A stretch of DNA of 64,000 nt from Putridiphycobacter sp965230195 (GTDB lineage: Bacteria > Bacteroidota > Bacteroidia > Flavobacteriales_D > Crocinitomicaceae), in assembly GCA_965230195.1 (NCBI GenBank), contig OZ245997.1:5704001-5768000 (forward strand), read 5' to 3'. This document shows positions 1 to 8,461 of this stretch, piece by piece. How positions within the stretch are numbered: the first letter of the stretch is position 1; each line of letters starts with the position of its first letter. Made by a program: the position numbers and the translations under genes. A model generated the notes under the pieces. It made no database searches. It was not told where the DNA came from and saw only the letters and a list, made by a program, of their open reading frames with translations.

Positions 1-79
1 GAAATATTTTAGCAAAAAAAATTACTCGATTTTTATGCTTTTTTTGATTTAATGATGTATTTAACTGAATTAAAGCTAT

Positions 80-514
80 TTAAAACAAATCATTTGCGAT
101 ATCGCTCGATTCATCTTCACATTTTTCATCAAAGGCAATTTCATCATCTTCACACTCTTCTCCTTTTGAACAGTTACCAGGTCTGAGTATGTTTGTTTTT
201 GATACGTTTAGTCTGATTTCCGTTTTGATGCTTTGATCTTCCTGTAAATAACCTTTTGGAAATGGTGTACCTAAAATCTCAACTAATGTCCCTGTTTTCA
301 GATAATCAAGAATTCGGAGGTTAGCACCTTCTCTTTTCCAGATTGTACAGTTAATCCAGGTTGTTTTGGTACGTTGCTCCCCTGTTCTTTTGTCTTTCCA
401 GTTTTTATTATGTGCAACGGGGAAATTGATCGCAACAACTCCATTATCCATATTTCGGACAACAGCATCTTTTCCGATATTACCTATTAAACGTGTTTCG
501 AATACAGTTGCCAT
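80..514 (-). CDS. ssb: Single-stranded DNA-binding protein
   Basis: Binds single-stranded DNA during replication, repair and recombination. The 144 residues begin MATVFETRLIGNIGKDAVVR, a typical SSB OB-fold start, and continue with the family's TTWINCTIWKREG strand and the LKTGTLVEI strand around residues 70-82. After about residue 112 the chain becomes acidic and low in complexity. It ends IANDLF, a plausible version of the acidic aromatic tip that recruits partner proteins, though not the classical DDDIPF. The length is at the short end for SSB (usually 140-180). The ATG at 514 is the only sensible start. The gene lies 84 bases downstream of the amidase start region on the same strand; no terminator was recognised after its stop. 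Confidence 0.93.
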   Translation of the reverse strand: MATVFETRLIGNIGKDAVVRNMDNGVVAINFPVAHNKNWKDKRTGEQRTKTTWINCTIWKREGANLRILDYLKTGTLVEILGTPFPKGYLQEDQSIKTEIRLNVSKTNILRPGNCSKGEECEDDEIAFDEKCEDESSDIANDLF

Positions 515-598
515 AATATGTAGTTAAGATCATTTATTAGAGCTAAATTAAACATAATTTTACAACTCACCCGAATAAATCACCTGATTCCGGTTAAT

Positions 599-1498
599 TT
601 ATTCAAAATTCACTATAAAGGCATCCTTGTAACCTTTTGATTGAATGGATTTTTGCGCTTTTTTAGCCTCCTTTTTAGTTTTGAATGGTCCAATGAAGTA
701 TTTATACTTGTACATACTGGTAGAGTTCGTTTTAACACGTTCTACAGGATAACCCAATCTTTTAAATTCAGGAATACCTGTATCTAAAGGGTCAATTGAT
801 GACATAATTTGCACTTTATACGAAGGCCCTGAAGCAATTTCTGGTGCAAAGTTAATTGAAGGATATTTAAACTGTAGAAAAGACCGGGTTGCCCTAAAAA
901 TCGCTGATGCTAATATTTCCTGACCATACAAGCTATTTAAATATTCAGCTTCCTCCTTATTGGTCATAAATCCACATTCAATCAGGACAGTTGGCATTTT
1001 GGTATATTTAAGAATTTGTAATGAATGACCGATATCTGCACCGGTTTTCACCCCTCTGCTTTTTCGGCCACCTCTGGTTCGAAATTGTTTTTCAATAAAC
1101 AATGCCCATTTATAGGCTGAGGTTGAATTAAAATTATGAATATGTGTCTCGGTACCATAAATAGAAGTATTATCACTCCCATTGCAGTGAATGCTCATCA
1201 TGAGATCAACATTTTTTGAATTGGCCATATGTACCCTGTCATCTAAGGTTGGATATTCGTCCGTAGTCCTGGTATATAAAACTTTTACATTTGAAAGGTT
1301 ATGTTCAAGATAATGTCCTATTTTTTTGGAGATCAGCAAATTCAAATCTTTTTCAGGCAGATGGACAGAAGACACCGATAAATGCCCTGGATCTTTTCCT
1401 CCATGTCCGGGATCGATCAGAATAGTCACTGAAGTTTTAGCATTCAACCCCAAAAAGGAAAATGATACTAATGCAATAAATAGGAGCAGCCTTAACAT
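599..1498 (-). CDS. N-acetylmuramoyl-L-alanine amidase with SPOR tail
   Basis: A zinc-dependent periplasmic amidase (Amidase_3 family) that cleaves the bond between N-acetylmuramic acid and the stem peptide of peptidoglycan, used in cell separation and wall turnover. Residues 1-20 are a signal peptide. The catalytic fold starts at about residue 24 with ILIDPGHGGKDPG (zinc ligand His32), followed by PEKDLNL (likely ligand Glu), MSIHCNGSDN (second His) and LIECGFMTNKEEAEYL (catalytic Glu). Residues about 225-299 form a SPOR-like domain, YKVQIMSS ... YFIGPFKTKKEAKKA ... GYKDAFIV, which binds denuded glycan at division sites. The length of 299 fits amidase plus SPOR. A comparable amidase in this phylum is often called AmiC, but the name cannot be fixed here. 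Confidence 0.92.
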   Translation of the reverse strand: MLRLLLFIALVSFSFLGLNAKTSVTILIDPGHGGKDPGHLSVSSVHLPEKDLNLLISKKIGHYLEHNLSNVKVLYTRTTDEYPTLDDRVHMANSKNVDLMMSIHCNGSDNTSIYGTETHIHNFNSTSAYKWALFIEKQFRTRGGRKSRGVKTGADIGHSLQILKYTKMPTVLIECGFMTNKEEAEYLNSLYGQEILASAIFRATRSFLQFKYPSINFAPEIASGPSYKVQIMSSIDPLDTGIPEFKRLGYPVERVKTNSTSMYKYKYFIGPFKTKKEAKKAQKSIQSKGYKDAFIVNFE

Positions 1499-1528
1499 AT
1501 TGTTTAATTATCCTACTAAATTATAATA

Positions 1529-1536
1529 TAGATTTG
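1529..1536 (+). promoter_or_regulatory. Candidate -7 box (TAnnTTTG) for pdhB
   Basis: TAGATTTG matches the Bacteroidota housekeeping -7 consensus TAnnTTTG. It lies 133 bases before the pdhB ATG. No convincing -33 TTTG element is seen at the expected distance, so the call rests on one box. Confidence 0.35.
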
Positions 1537-1669
1537 GTAAGAAATTACTTGTATAAACTAAATAATCCAATGTGATTTGTTTATAACACCGAAAAGGCTG
1601 ATCGAGGATTTTCATATTAAGCAAATAGTTACTAGATTTGAGCCACCTAGAAATTTTGAAATTTATTTA

Positions 1670-2647
1670 ATGAAAACAGTTCAATTTAGAGAAGCCTTGA
1701 GAGAAGCCATGTCTGAGGAAATGAGAGCAGATAATAGCGTTTTTTTGTTGGGTGAGGAAGTAGCAGAATATAATGGAGCTTATAAAGTTTCACAAGGTAT
1801 GTTGGATGAATTCGGAGCTAAACGAATAATTGATACACCAATTGCCGAATTAGGTTTTGCAGGAATTGCAGTAGGTGCGGCAATGAATGGTTTAAGGCCA
1901 ATTGTGGAATTCATGACGTGGAACTTTGCCATTTTAGCTGCAGATCAGATCATCAACAGTGCTGCAAAAATTTTGCAAATGTCAGGTGGACAAATTGGAT
2001 GTCCGATTGTATTTAGAGGAGGTAATGGTACTGCAGGACAATTGGCAGCTACCCACTCTCAAAGTTTCGAGTCATTTTATGCTCACGTTCCGGGCTTAAA
2101 GGTAGTTACGCCATCAACGCCTTATGATGCTAAAGGTTTAATGAAGTCAGCAATCCGTGATAATGATCCTGTTTTAGTACTTGAATCTGAGAAAATGTAT
2201 GGTGATAAAGGAGAAATTCCTGAAGGAGAATATATTATTCCGATTGGAGTTGCAGATATAAAAAGAAAAGGTTCTGATGTGACCATTGTATCATTTGGTA
2301 AAATTATCAAAGAAGCTCATAAAGCAGCTGAAGAACTTGAAAAAGAAGGCATTTCTGCTGAAATCATTGATTTGAGATCTGTTCGTCCAATTGATTACAA
2401 TACAGTTGTTGAGTCAGTTAAGAAAACAAACAGATGTGTGGTTGTTGAAGAGTCATGGCCAATTGCCTCGATTGCTTCTGAAATTGCTTACCATCTTCAA
2501 AACTATGCATTTGATCACTTGGATGCACCGGTAAAAAGAGTGATGCAAAGCGATACACCTTTTCCATTCAGCCCACCGCTAATGGAAGAAGCATTACCTA
2601 ATGTAAAACGAATTATAGCGGCAGTAAAGGCCACTATGTACAAATAA
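1670..2647 (+). CDS. pdhB: Pyruvate dehydrogenase E1 component, beta subunit
   Basis: Half of the thiamine-diphosphate E1 enzyme that decarboxylates pyruvate and passes the acetyl group to lipoyl-E2. The reading frame is open from 1577, but family proteins begin MKTVQFREALREAMSEEM, so the ATG at 1670 is chosen (325 residues, the usual length). Visible motifs are LGEEVAEYNGAYKVSQG, RIIDTPIAELGFAGIAVGAA, the FRGGNGTAGQLAATHSQ loop, and a C-terminal transketolase domain with VVEESWP. The alpha subunit and E2 are not next to it, so the complex must be encoded in pieces. A clear terminator follows the stop immediately. Alternative identities within the family (2-oxoisovalerate dehydrogenase beta) are less likely given the close match to PdhB motifs. 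Confidence 0.93.
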   Translation: MKTVQFREALREAMSEEMRADNSVFLLGEEVAEYNGAYKVSQGMLDEFGAKRIIDTPIAELGFAGIAVGAAMNGLRPIVEFMTWNFAILAADQIINSAAKILQMSGGQIGCPIVFRGGNGTAGQLAATHSQSFESFYAHVPGLKVVTPSTPYDAKGLMKSAIRDNDPVLVLESEKMYGDKGEIPEGEYIIPIGVADIKRKGSDVTIVSFGKIIKEAHKAAEELEKEGISAEIIDLRSVRPIDYNTVVESVKKTNRCVVVEESWPIASIASEIAYHLQNYAFDHLDAPVKRVMQSDTPFPFSPPLMEEALPNVKRIIAAVKATMYK

Positions 2648-2651
2648 AATT

Positions 2652-2674
2652 AAGCCTCAGATGAGGCTTTTTTT
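2652..2674 (+). terminator. Intrinsic terminator after pdhB
   Basis: An 8-bp stem AAGCCTCA/TGAGGCTT with a 2-base loop runs into a T tract. The next gene's ATG at 2675 directly follows the T run. Confidence 0.85.
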
Positions 2675-3757
2675 ATGAATACAGACCTCAGAAACATCTT
2701 TGTCCATCAGCAGAGTCACAATGCTGAAATTCTGGAATTACTGGAAAAAACAACTATAGGTACCAATGGTGCCAGGTACCGGCATTTACATACCAGAGAA
2801 AAGATAAATGATCTGCACCAACCTCATTTTTTTACAATTTACCGACATGATAAGGCCATTGCAAATATTACCCTCTGCAAACGACCGGTATATGTCAAAA
2901 ATCGTTTGATTGATTCAGTATACATCCGGTATTTTGCATTTGACCGGATTTTTCAAACTTCTGAAAATAAAAAAGCAAATCAAAGAAAAACATCAGCCTT
3001 TCAAAGATACATTGACTCATTATTCAGTACGAGTAATCTTGATGTGACCAATCCGGAATACCAACCTTCAGTTTTCTGGGCCATTGTAGATCCTGAAAAT
3101 AACAGGTCAAAGCTAATGGCTGACCGTTACGGTTTTGAAACTATCTCAAAAATTAAAACGGTAGCATTTAGTCGTTTTTTCCCAAGATTGCATCAGAATG
3201 TATCCAGGTTGAAACCGGATGAGCATGAAAATGTATGGTCAGACATCAAAGCTTTTTATAACAACTATAGTAATTTGACCAGAGTTCATTTGTTTAAACA
3301 CAATAATTATTTTGTGTATCGTGAAAATGGTAAAATCGTTGCCGGAATACAGGCCAATAAAACACAATGGAAAATTGAAGCACTTCCTGGTTTTAAAGGA
3401 AAGGTCCTTGTTAAAACATTACCTTACATCCCTCTTATCAACAGAATAATTAATCCAAATCAGTACAATTTTCTGGCAACCGAGGGTCTTTTTTGGGCTG
3501 AAGGGCATGAAGATAAAGTGAATCCTTTACTGGAATCTGTTCTGGCACTCCAAAATAATCATTCTCTGCTCATATGGGTTGATACAAAAGACCAAAAACT
3601 GGGGCGAATGATGGATAAATTAAACTTAGGCTTATTGCAAAAACTAAAAAGCGATAATGCAGTTGATATTCTTGCAAAATTCAATCATTTTCCTGATGAT
3701 CTTAGGCATGATATGATTCATTCCAATCACTATATCACAGGGTTTGATACCACATAA
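2675..3757 (+). CDS. Uncharacterised protein, possibly acyltransferase-like
   Basis: A 360-residue soluble protein with no signal peptide or membrane segment. I do not recognise the family with confidence. The layout (strand-rich first half with FFTIYRHDKAIANITLC and an SVYIRYFAFDRIF strand, then SVFWAIVDPENNRSKLMADRYGFETISKIKTVAFSRF) resembles a GNAT fold, where ENNRSKLMADRYGF would play the part of the NxxSxxLxxKxGF helix common at the end of such domains. A second, weaker GNAT-like half follows from about residue 195. A tandem-GNAT acyltransferase is therefore inferred, not shown. Its ATG sits directly on the pdhB terminator T run, so it must rely on read-through or on a promoter inside pdhB. 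It converges with the dihydrouridine synthase gene across a large inverted repeat. Confidence 0.7.
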   Translation: MNTDLRNIFVHQQSHNAEILELLEKTTIGTNGARYRHLHTREKINDLHQPHFFTIYRHDKAIANITLCKRPVYVKNRLIDSVYIRYFAFDRIFQTSENKKANQRKTSAFQRYIDSLFSTSNLDVTNPEYQPSVFWAIVDPENNRSKLMADRYGFETISKIKTVAFSRFFPRLHQNVSRLKPDEHENVWSDIKAFYNNYSNLTRVHLFKHNNYFVYRENGKIVAGIQANKTQWKIEALPGFKGKVLVKTLPYIPLINRIINPNQYNFLATEGLFWAEGHEDKVNPLLESVLALQNNHSLLIWVDTKDQKLGRMMDKLNLGLLQKLKSDNAVDILAKFNHFPDDLRHDMIHSNHYITGFDTT

Positions 3758-3758
3758 T

Positions 3759-3899
3759 GCGGGCTTCGAGTCTTTTCAACTTCGTTGAAACCTCAGCCCT
3801 CTTTTTTCTATCACATACTTAAACAGGCTTCCTCCTTCGAAGAGGGTAATATTAAGGAGGGCTGAGGTTTCGGCTGAGCCGAAAGGACCCGAAGCCCAC
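3759..3899. repeat. Long nested inverted repeat between convergent genes
   Basis: Two arms of about 43 bases (3759-3801 and 3857-3899) pair along GGGCTTCG...CGAAGCCC and ACCTCAGCCCTC...GAGGGCTGAGGT. Each arm holds its own small hairpin: TTCAAC/GTTGAA in the left arm and TTCGGC/GCCGAA in the right, with the stems changed in a pairing-preserving way. A third small hairpin, CCTCCTTC/GAAGAGG, lies in the centre. It can serve as a two-way terminator, but it is far longer than needed and looks like a mobile palindromic element. Confidence 0.8.
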
Positions 3900-3927
3900 A
3901 ATAACTTAGTCAGGACATTAAATAGAC

Positions 3928-4920
3928 CTAATCAGCCATTTCCCACTCTTTCGAGGCAATTTCCTCAAGAGTATCCCTTACCTCATCCAGATCAAATGAA
4001 GTAACGAGTTTGATTCGATAGTTTTTAAAATGCGAAATACCTTTAAAATAATTGGTATAATGGCGTTTCATTTCATTGACCGCTAGTTTCTCTCCTTTCC
4101 AGTTTACTGACATCTCTAAATGCTCCTGAGCTGCTTTTACGCGATCTTCGATAGTTGGTTTAGGTAGATGCAATCCGGTTTTAACATAGTGCTTAATCTC
4201 GTTAAAAATCCAGGGATATCCAATACTGGCCCGCCCAATCATAATACCGTCAACACCGTACTTCTTTTTATACTCAACTGCCTTTTCGGGCGAATCAATA
4301 TCACCATTTCCAAATATTGGAATACTGATTCTGGGATTATCTTTGACTTGCGAAATCAATGTCCAGTCCGCTTCCCCTTTATACATTTGCTTCCTGGTAC
4401 GACCATGAATTGATAGGGCTTCAATACCAACATCCTGTAATCTTTCAGCAACCTCAACAATATATTTCGTATCATCATCCCAACCCAACCTGGTTTTAAC
4501 AGTAACCGGCAAGTGTGTGGCATTGACAATTTGTTTGGTCATTTCAACCATTTTTGGGATATCCTGCAATATTCCGGCTCCTGCTCCTTTACAAGCCACT
4601 TTTTTCACCGGACAACCATAATTAATATCTATGATATCGGGATTTGTGCGCTCCACAATTTCGGTGGTTTGACGCATACTCTCAATCTCGGAACCGAAAA
4701 TTTGAATACCAATCGGGCGTTCATATTCATAGATATCAAGCTTTTGAACAGATTTTGCTGCATCACGAATCAAACCTTCAGATGAAATGAACTCAGTATA
4801 CATCAGGTCTGCTCCGTTTTTCTTACAAAGCGCTCTGAAGGGTGGATCACTTACATCTTCCATTGGTGCCAACAGCAACGGAAAATCACCCAGGTCAATA
4901 TCTCTTATTTTTACACCCAT
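3928..4920 (-). CDS. tRNA-dihydrouridine synthase (Dus family)
   Basis: A flavoenzyme that reduces uridine to dihydrouridine in the D-loop of tRNAs. The TIM-barrel motifs are LAPMEDVSDPPFRALCKKNG near the start, the catalytic-cysteine loop NYGCPVKKVACKGAGAGIL, VTVKTRLGW, LSIHGRTRKQMYKGEADW, FGNGDIDSPEKA and GIMIGRASIGYPWIFNEI, followed by the helical tRNA-binding domain. The open frame extends to 4968, but the family starts at MGVKIRD, whose ATG is at 4920. A TAnnTTTG-type -7 box sits only 9 bases upstream of it, which would place the upstream ATG before the transcript start. The length of 330 residues matches DusB-type enzymes; the exact subfamily is not certain. Confidence 0.93.
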   Translation of the reverse strand: MGVKIRDIDLGDFPLLLAPMEDVSDPPFRALCKKNGADLMYTEFISSEGLIRDAAKSVQKLDIYEYERPIGIQIFGSEIESMRQTTEIVERTNPDIIDINYGCPVKKVACKGAGAGILQDIPKMVEMTKQIVNATHLPVTVKTRLGWDDDTKYIVEVAERLQDVGIEALSIHGRTRKQMYKGEADWTLISQVKDNPRISIPIFGNGDIDSPEKAVEYKKKYGVDGIMIGRASIGYPWIFNEIKHYVKTGLHLPKPTIEDRVKAAQEHLEMSVNWKGEKLAVNEMKRHYTNYFKGISHFKNYRIKLVTSFDLDEVRDTLEEIASKEWEMAD

Positions 4921-4928
4921 TGAATTTG

Positions 4929-4936
4929 CAAAATTA
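4929..4936 (-). promoter_or_regulatory. Candidate -7 box for the dihydrouridine synthase gene
   Basis: The minus strand reads TAATTTTG, matching TAnnTTTG. The transcript would start within a few bases of the ATG at 4920, giving an almost leaderless mRNA and favouring that start over 4968. Confidence 0.4.
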
Positions 4937-4944
4937 GAACAAAA

Positions 4945-4974
4945 AAAAAGATGTTTTGTACAAAACATCTTTTT
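4945..4974 (-). terminator. Intrinsic terminator of the PorP operon
   Basis: A perfect 30-base palindrome with 14-bp arms; on the minus strand it is followed by more T residues. It lies 21 bases past the stop of the PorP/SprF gene that ends at 4996. Confidence 0.8.
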
Positions 4975-4995
4975 AAATATTGTTTTTAGTTAAAT

Positions 4996-6036
4996 TTATT
5001 CATCACCATCTTCATCCAACTCAAGCTTTCCTCCTCCTTTGGCTTTACCAATTCTAAGTGAAATGAAAAATTCAGATGCTCCTCTTAAATTAGTAAATGA
5101 ACTTAAACTAGAGATAACCATATCATAGGCAAAACCTGCTGTAAAGCCTCCTTTATGTATTTGAGTGCTAAAAATTAAAGCATCATTTAATCTCATATGT
5201 GCACCAAACTCTATTGAACTTCTGTCATAGAATCCTGTATGAATCGAGCTTCCTCTTAATAAGAAATCAAAGCTTGATCCGAATACAACATAGCTGTTAG
5301 GTCCCTGAAGAGAATACATGGCACTAGGCTTAAGTGTAACATTCATACCATCTCTACCAAAAGTACCAAAATAATGAACATTTAAAGTTCGGTTCATTCT
5401 AAGGTCTTCCTGGAAAATATTTACTTTAGGACGGGTCAGGTGATTACCTGAAACACCAACACTCATTGAATTAATTTCATTAAGTTCTATTTCCCAAAAT
5501 AATCCTGCTCCCACATCAAACTTCGAAATAGAATATTTAGATCCTACAAGACTTTCACGACTATCAATAGTCTCGTCAAAATCCAAACCATCCCATTGCG
5601 AACTCCACGTGAAATCAGTATTCCTTACATTTCTTTGGAAAAATCCAGGTGAAATTCCAAATGACAAGAAATTAAAGTCATTTAACCGAATAGCATAACT
5701 TACCGGAACAACAATTTGAGTTTGTACATATTTACTATCACCTACCACATCATTAAAGAAGTATAATCCACCGGCAATAAATTTTTTCCCGAAATTCTCT
5801 TCATATACCCGCATTTCATAATTAGCGGAATAAGTTGTGAATGGGGATGAAGATGCGGCCCATTGTCTTCTGTAATTAGCCTGTATATTATATTTTGCTC
5901 TGAAAAAACCAGCAGCAGCCGGATTAATTTGAACTTTTGTATCGGAAAACATACTGAAATGCTTATCAATTTGAGCATAGGAACTCGCTGCGATACAACT
6001 TAATACAGTTGTTAATAGAATTAATTTCCTTTTCAT
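4996..6036 (-). CDS. PorP/SprF family T9SS membrane protein
   Basis: An outer-membrane beta-barrel of the PorP/SprF family, which in gliding Bacteroidota works with T9SS substrates carrying the type B sorting domain. Residues 1-21 are a signal peptide ending SSYAQ. The mature start, IDKHFSMFSDTKVQINPAAAGF, matches the family's Q-Y/F-NPA-AG opening, and YRRQWAASSSPFTTYSANYE matches its Y-QW...P-T-S motif. The barrel continues to FFISLRIGKAKGGGK, with an acidic tail LELDEDGDE. The length of 346 is typical. It starts 2 bases after the stop of the sorting-domain protein upstream, so the two are almost surely cotranscribed and functionally paired. Confidence 0.9.
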   Translation of the reverse strand: MKRKLILLTTVLSCIAASSYAQIDKHFSMFSDTKVQINPAAAGFFRAKYNIQANYRRQWAASSSPFTTYSANYEMRVYEENFGKKFIAGGLYFFNDVVGDSKYVQTQIVVPVSYAIRLNDFNFLSFGISPGFFQRNVRNTDFTWSSQWDGLDFDETIDSRESLVGSKYSISKFDVGAGLFWEIELNEINSMSVGVSGNHLTRPKVNIFQEDLRMNRTLNVHYFGTFGRDGMNVTLKPSAMYSLQGPNSYVVFGSSFDFLLRGSSIHTGFYDRSSIEFGAHMRLNDALIFSTQIHKGGFTAGFAYDMVISSLSSFTNLRGASEFFISLRIGKAKGGGKLELDEDGDE

Positions 6037-6038
6037 AT

Positions 6039-7124
6039 TTATCTAACTAAAGTCGTATTCCCTGTCAATTTACCGGCTTTACCGGTATTGAACTGGTAAT
6101 CTAATGTCCACAAGAAAACGCCAGGTTTTTGAGGTTTCCCTCTAAAATTTCCATCCCATCCGTTCTTCTGACGACTTGTTTCGAACACCAATTGTCCGTA
6201 TCGGTTATACACCTTAAATGTCATTAGTTCCAGTCCTGGTCCTTCAACCACTAAAAGATCGTTTAACCCGTCACCATTAGGCGAGAACGCACCTGGAACA
6301 CCAATTCCCGGCTGGAAATTAACGTAAACATCCACCGAATCTATCGCAAAACATCCATTAGGATCAGTTGCAGTTACGGTGTAGTTTGTTGTTTCCTGTG
6401 GTTTGGCAAATGTAATTAATTCTGTGGGATCTGCAACAAATTCCTCAGGTTCCCAAAGAAAATTGGTTCCTCCAACAGTGGTAGCCACTAAATCTGCCGA
6501 ACCGGCAAGATCAATAATTGTGTCCATAAAAGGAATATCTACAGTTGGATTTGCAAATACAGTTAATGTGTTACTAACTGAAGAATTACTTCCCTGTAAA
6601 TCGGTAACCGTTAGCTGGATATTGTATGTACCTGCAGTAGGAAAACAAACCAATCCAGGATCCTGTAAATTAGAAGTATTTGGCACACCTCCACCATCAA
6701 AGCTCCACATCCATGTAATTGGATTACCACTTGAGGTATCAGTGAATCGGATACAATCACCAACACAAATATTATCATCAAAAGCAAAACCTGCAGCCAG
6801 ATTACAATCCAGAACTTCTACCTGAATCTGCGCATTATCTGTTCCCCCGGCGTTATCCACGATATCGAGGGTAATAGTATAGTTTCCAGGATTTGGAAAC
6901 GGAATAACATGTGGGCCTTGTGTAATTGACGAAGGTGCAACCCCGTCAAAATCCCAGTTCCATTGAGTTATTGGATTAGGGCCCGTACTGTTATCAGTAA
7001 ACTGAATACTTGCTCCGGTACAAATGCTCATTGAAGATGCCACAATATCAGCAGTTTGAGCATAACCGGTATTAAAGACTATAACCTGCAAAAGCGCAGC
7101 TAATAGAAATATGTTTTTTTTCAT
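6039..7124 (-). CDS. Secreted PKD-domain protein with gliding-motility C-terminal (type B T9SS) domain
   Basis: A predicted cell-surface or secreted protein. The frame opens at 7139, but MKKNIFLLAALLQVIVFNTG at 7124 gives a proper signal peptide cleaved after YAQ. Two PKD domains follow (about residues 25-105 and 108-190), each with the W-W-F/DG core (TQWNWDFDG and TWMWSFDGG), then an Ig-like segment with ATTVGGTNFLWEP. The last 95 residues are the gliding-motility-associated domain: VPGAFSPNGDGLNDLLVVEG, FKVYNRYGQLVFE, NGWDGNFRGKP, GVFLWTLDY and a final TLVR. Such domains direct export through the T9SS. The PorP/SprF gene follows 2 bases downstream. Confidence 0.9.
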   Translation of the reverse strand: MKKNIFLLAALLQVIVFNTGYAQTADIVASSMSICTGASIQFTDNSTGPNPITQWNWDFDGVAPSSITQGPHVIPFPNPGNYTITLDIVDNAGGTDNAQIQVEVLDCNLAAGFAFDDNICVGDCIRFTDTSSGNPITWMWSFDGGGVPNTSNLQDPGLVCFPTAGTYNIQLTVTDLQGSNSSVSNTLTVFANPTVDIPFMDTIIDLAGSADLVATTVGGTNFLWEPEEFVADPTELITFAKPQETTNYTVTATDPNGCFAIDSVDVYVNFQPGIGVPGAFSPNGDGLNDLLVVEGPGLELMTFKVYNRYGQLVFETSRQKNGWDGNFRGKPQKPGVFLWTLDYQFNTGKAGKLTGNTTLVR

Positions 7125-7194
7125 GTCAAAAATTTTCAAAGATTAAAGGTAATAAAATATATTTTACATCATAACTTTAAGACTCGTATAAAAT

Positions 7195-7227
7195 AAAAAA
7201 AGTTGTCTTTGGAAGACAACTTTTTTT
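7195..7227 (-). terminator. Intrinsic terminator after the OmpA-family gene
   Basis: An 8-bp stem GTTGTCTT/AAGACAAC with a 3-base loop is flanked by seven A and seven T residues, so it could act both ways. It lies 21 bases past the stop at 7249. Confidence 0.85.
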
Positions 7228-7248
7228 ATTTTTTGGCTGGTTGTTTGG

Positions 7249-8232
7249 TTACCCGTTATTCGAGATTAACTCGAACAATTCGTTTAAATTCGGTGTAATA
7301 ATAATTTCAATTCTTCGGTTTTTTGATTTGTCTGACGGATCAACCGGAAAGAACTCTGAACGACCCGCTGCGGTAATCATTTTAGGACTCATTTTTGAGT
7401 TTTGAATCATAATTTTTGTTACTGATGTTGCTCTCAAAACACTTAATTCCCAGTTATCTGCAGGATGGTTTGCACTATTAAGCGGATCAGTGTCGGTGTG
7501 CCCCTCAACAACAATTTCAATATCCTTTTGAGACTCTAAAACTTTAGCCAAATCAATCAATGCTTTTTGCCCTTCTGCACCCACATCTGTTTTCCCTGAT
7601 GCAAACAATAATTTGGCTTCCATACTAACATAAATTTTCCCATTTTTTTCTTCAACGGTTAATCCTTTATCCTTAAATCCTAATAGGGCCTGAGCAATTT
7701 TAGCCTTTAATAATTGTACTGCCTCGTCCTTTTTTGCAATAATATCTTCCAATTCTCTGATCCGGGTCTCCTTTAAATCCAGTAATCTGGACCGCTCATT
7801 CAATTCTTTTTCAAGCATATTTAGCCGATCCTCTTTTCTCTGTAATTCAATTCTTGTCCCTTCAAGATCTTTGATCATTTTGGCGCTTTCGGCAGCCCCT
7901 TTCGTTTGTAATGCTGCAAAATTACGTTCCAATGCCTTATTAATCTCCCCCAATTTGTCGTACTCCACCTGTAACATTTTATACTCGTCGCTTAATCTTG
8001 TGGTGTCTTTTTTTAATTGATTGGTTAATCCCTTGTTCAAATCAAGTTGCGCCTGCAACTCCTTCATTTTGTTTTCATAATCAAGGGCTGAAGACTTAAA
8101 CCTGGCATACTCTACCTGACTTTTATCGTAATTAGCTTGTAAATCGTTGTATTTCTTTAACGGCACACAGCTCATTAAAACCACTAACGAAAGCACAAAA
8201 GCGATTTTTTGCATTGTAACAAATAATTTCAT
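7249..8232 (-). CDS. OmpA-family outer-membrane lipoprotein with coiled coil
   Basis: Likely anchors the outer membrane to peptidoglycan. The frame opens at 8310, but MKLFVTMQKIAFVLSLVVLM at 8232 (or MQKIAF at 8214) gives a lipoprotein signal with lipobox LMSC at Cys22. A long coiled coil spans about residues 25-200, rich in E, K, L and R heptads. The C-terminal OmpA domain contains LLFASGKTDVGAEGQKAL, the VVEGHTDTDPL loop, WELSVLRATSV and the NRRIEIIITP end, where the conserved Asp and Arg that contact diaminopimelate are expected. The length is 327. It is monocistronic, with its own terminator. Confidence 0.9.
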   Translation of the reverse strand: MKLFVTMQKIAFVLSLVVLMSCVPLKKYNDLQANYDKSQVEYARFKSSALDYENKMKELQAQLDLNKGLTNQLKKDTTRLSDEYKMLQVEYDKLGEINKALERNFAALQTKGAAESAKMIKDLEGTRIELQRKEDRLNMLEKELNERSRLLDLKETRIRELEDIIAKKDEAVQLLKAKIAQALLGFKDKGLTVEEKNGKIYVSMEAKLLFASGKTDVGAEGQKALIDLAKVLESQKDIEIVVEGHTDTDPLNSANHPADNWELSVLRATSVTKIMIQNSKMSPKMITAAGRSEFFPVDPSDKSKNRRIEIIITPNLNELFELISNNG

Positions 8233-8461
8233 TATCGTCAAATATCCAACTATATTGCTTTTCTTTTTTTGGCCATCACATATAGTTTTAAACAATGTTT
8301 TTTTAATCACCAGCTACTTTGAAATAAATCAGCCTTCTTTAGTTAAATTTTATCAATCCGAAATTTTATTCCTACGCACCAATTTACACACCTCACATTC
8401 CGAAGATTTTCCCGGCCCGATACTTTATGATAAACGGTCTAGGTTAATCCTATAAAGTTAT

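Noticed and set aside
1577..1669. Longer pdhB reading frame with 31 extra N-terminal residues
   Set aside because: The extra residues do not look like PdhB, and the family start MKTVQFREALREAM begins at 1670.
4921..4968. Longer N-terminus for the dihydrouridine synthase (start at 4968)
   Set aside because: The extra 16 residues fall over the terminator palindrome and upstream of the likely transcript start; the family begins at 4920.
6403..6825. Plus-strand frame of 140 residues inside the PKD-protein gene
   Set aside because: It lies opposite a clear secreted protein and its residue content follows the complement of that gene.
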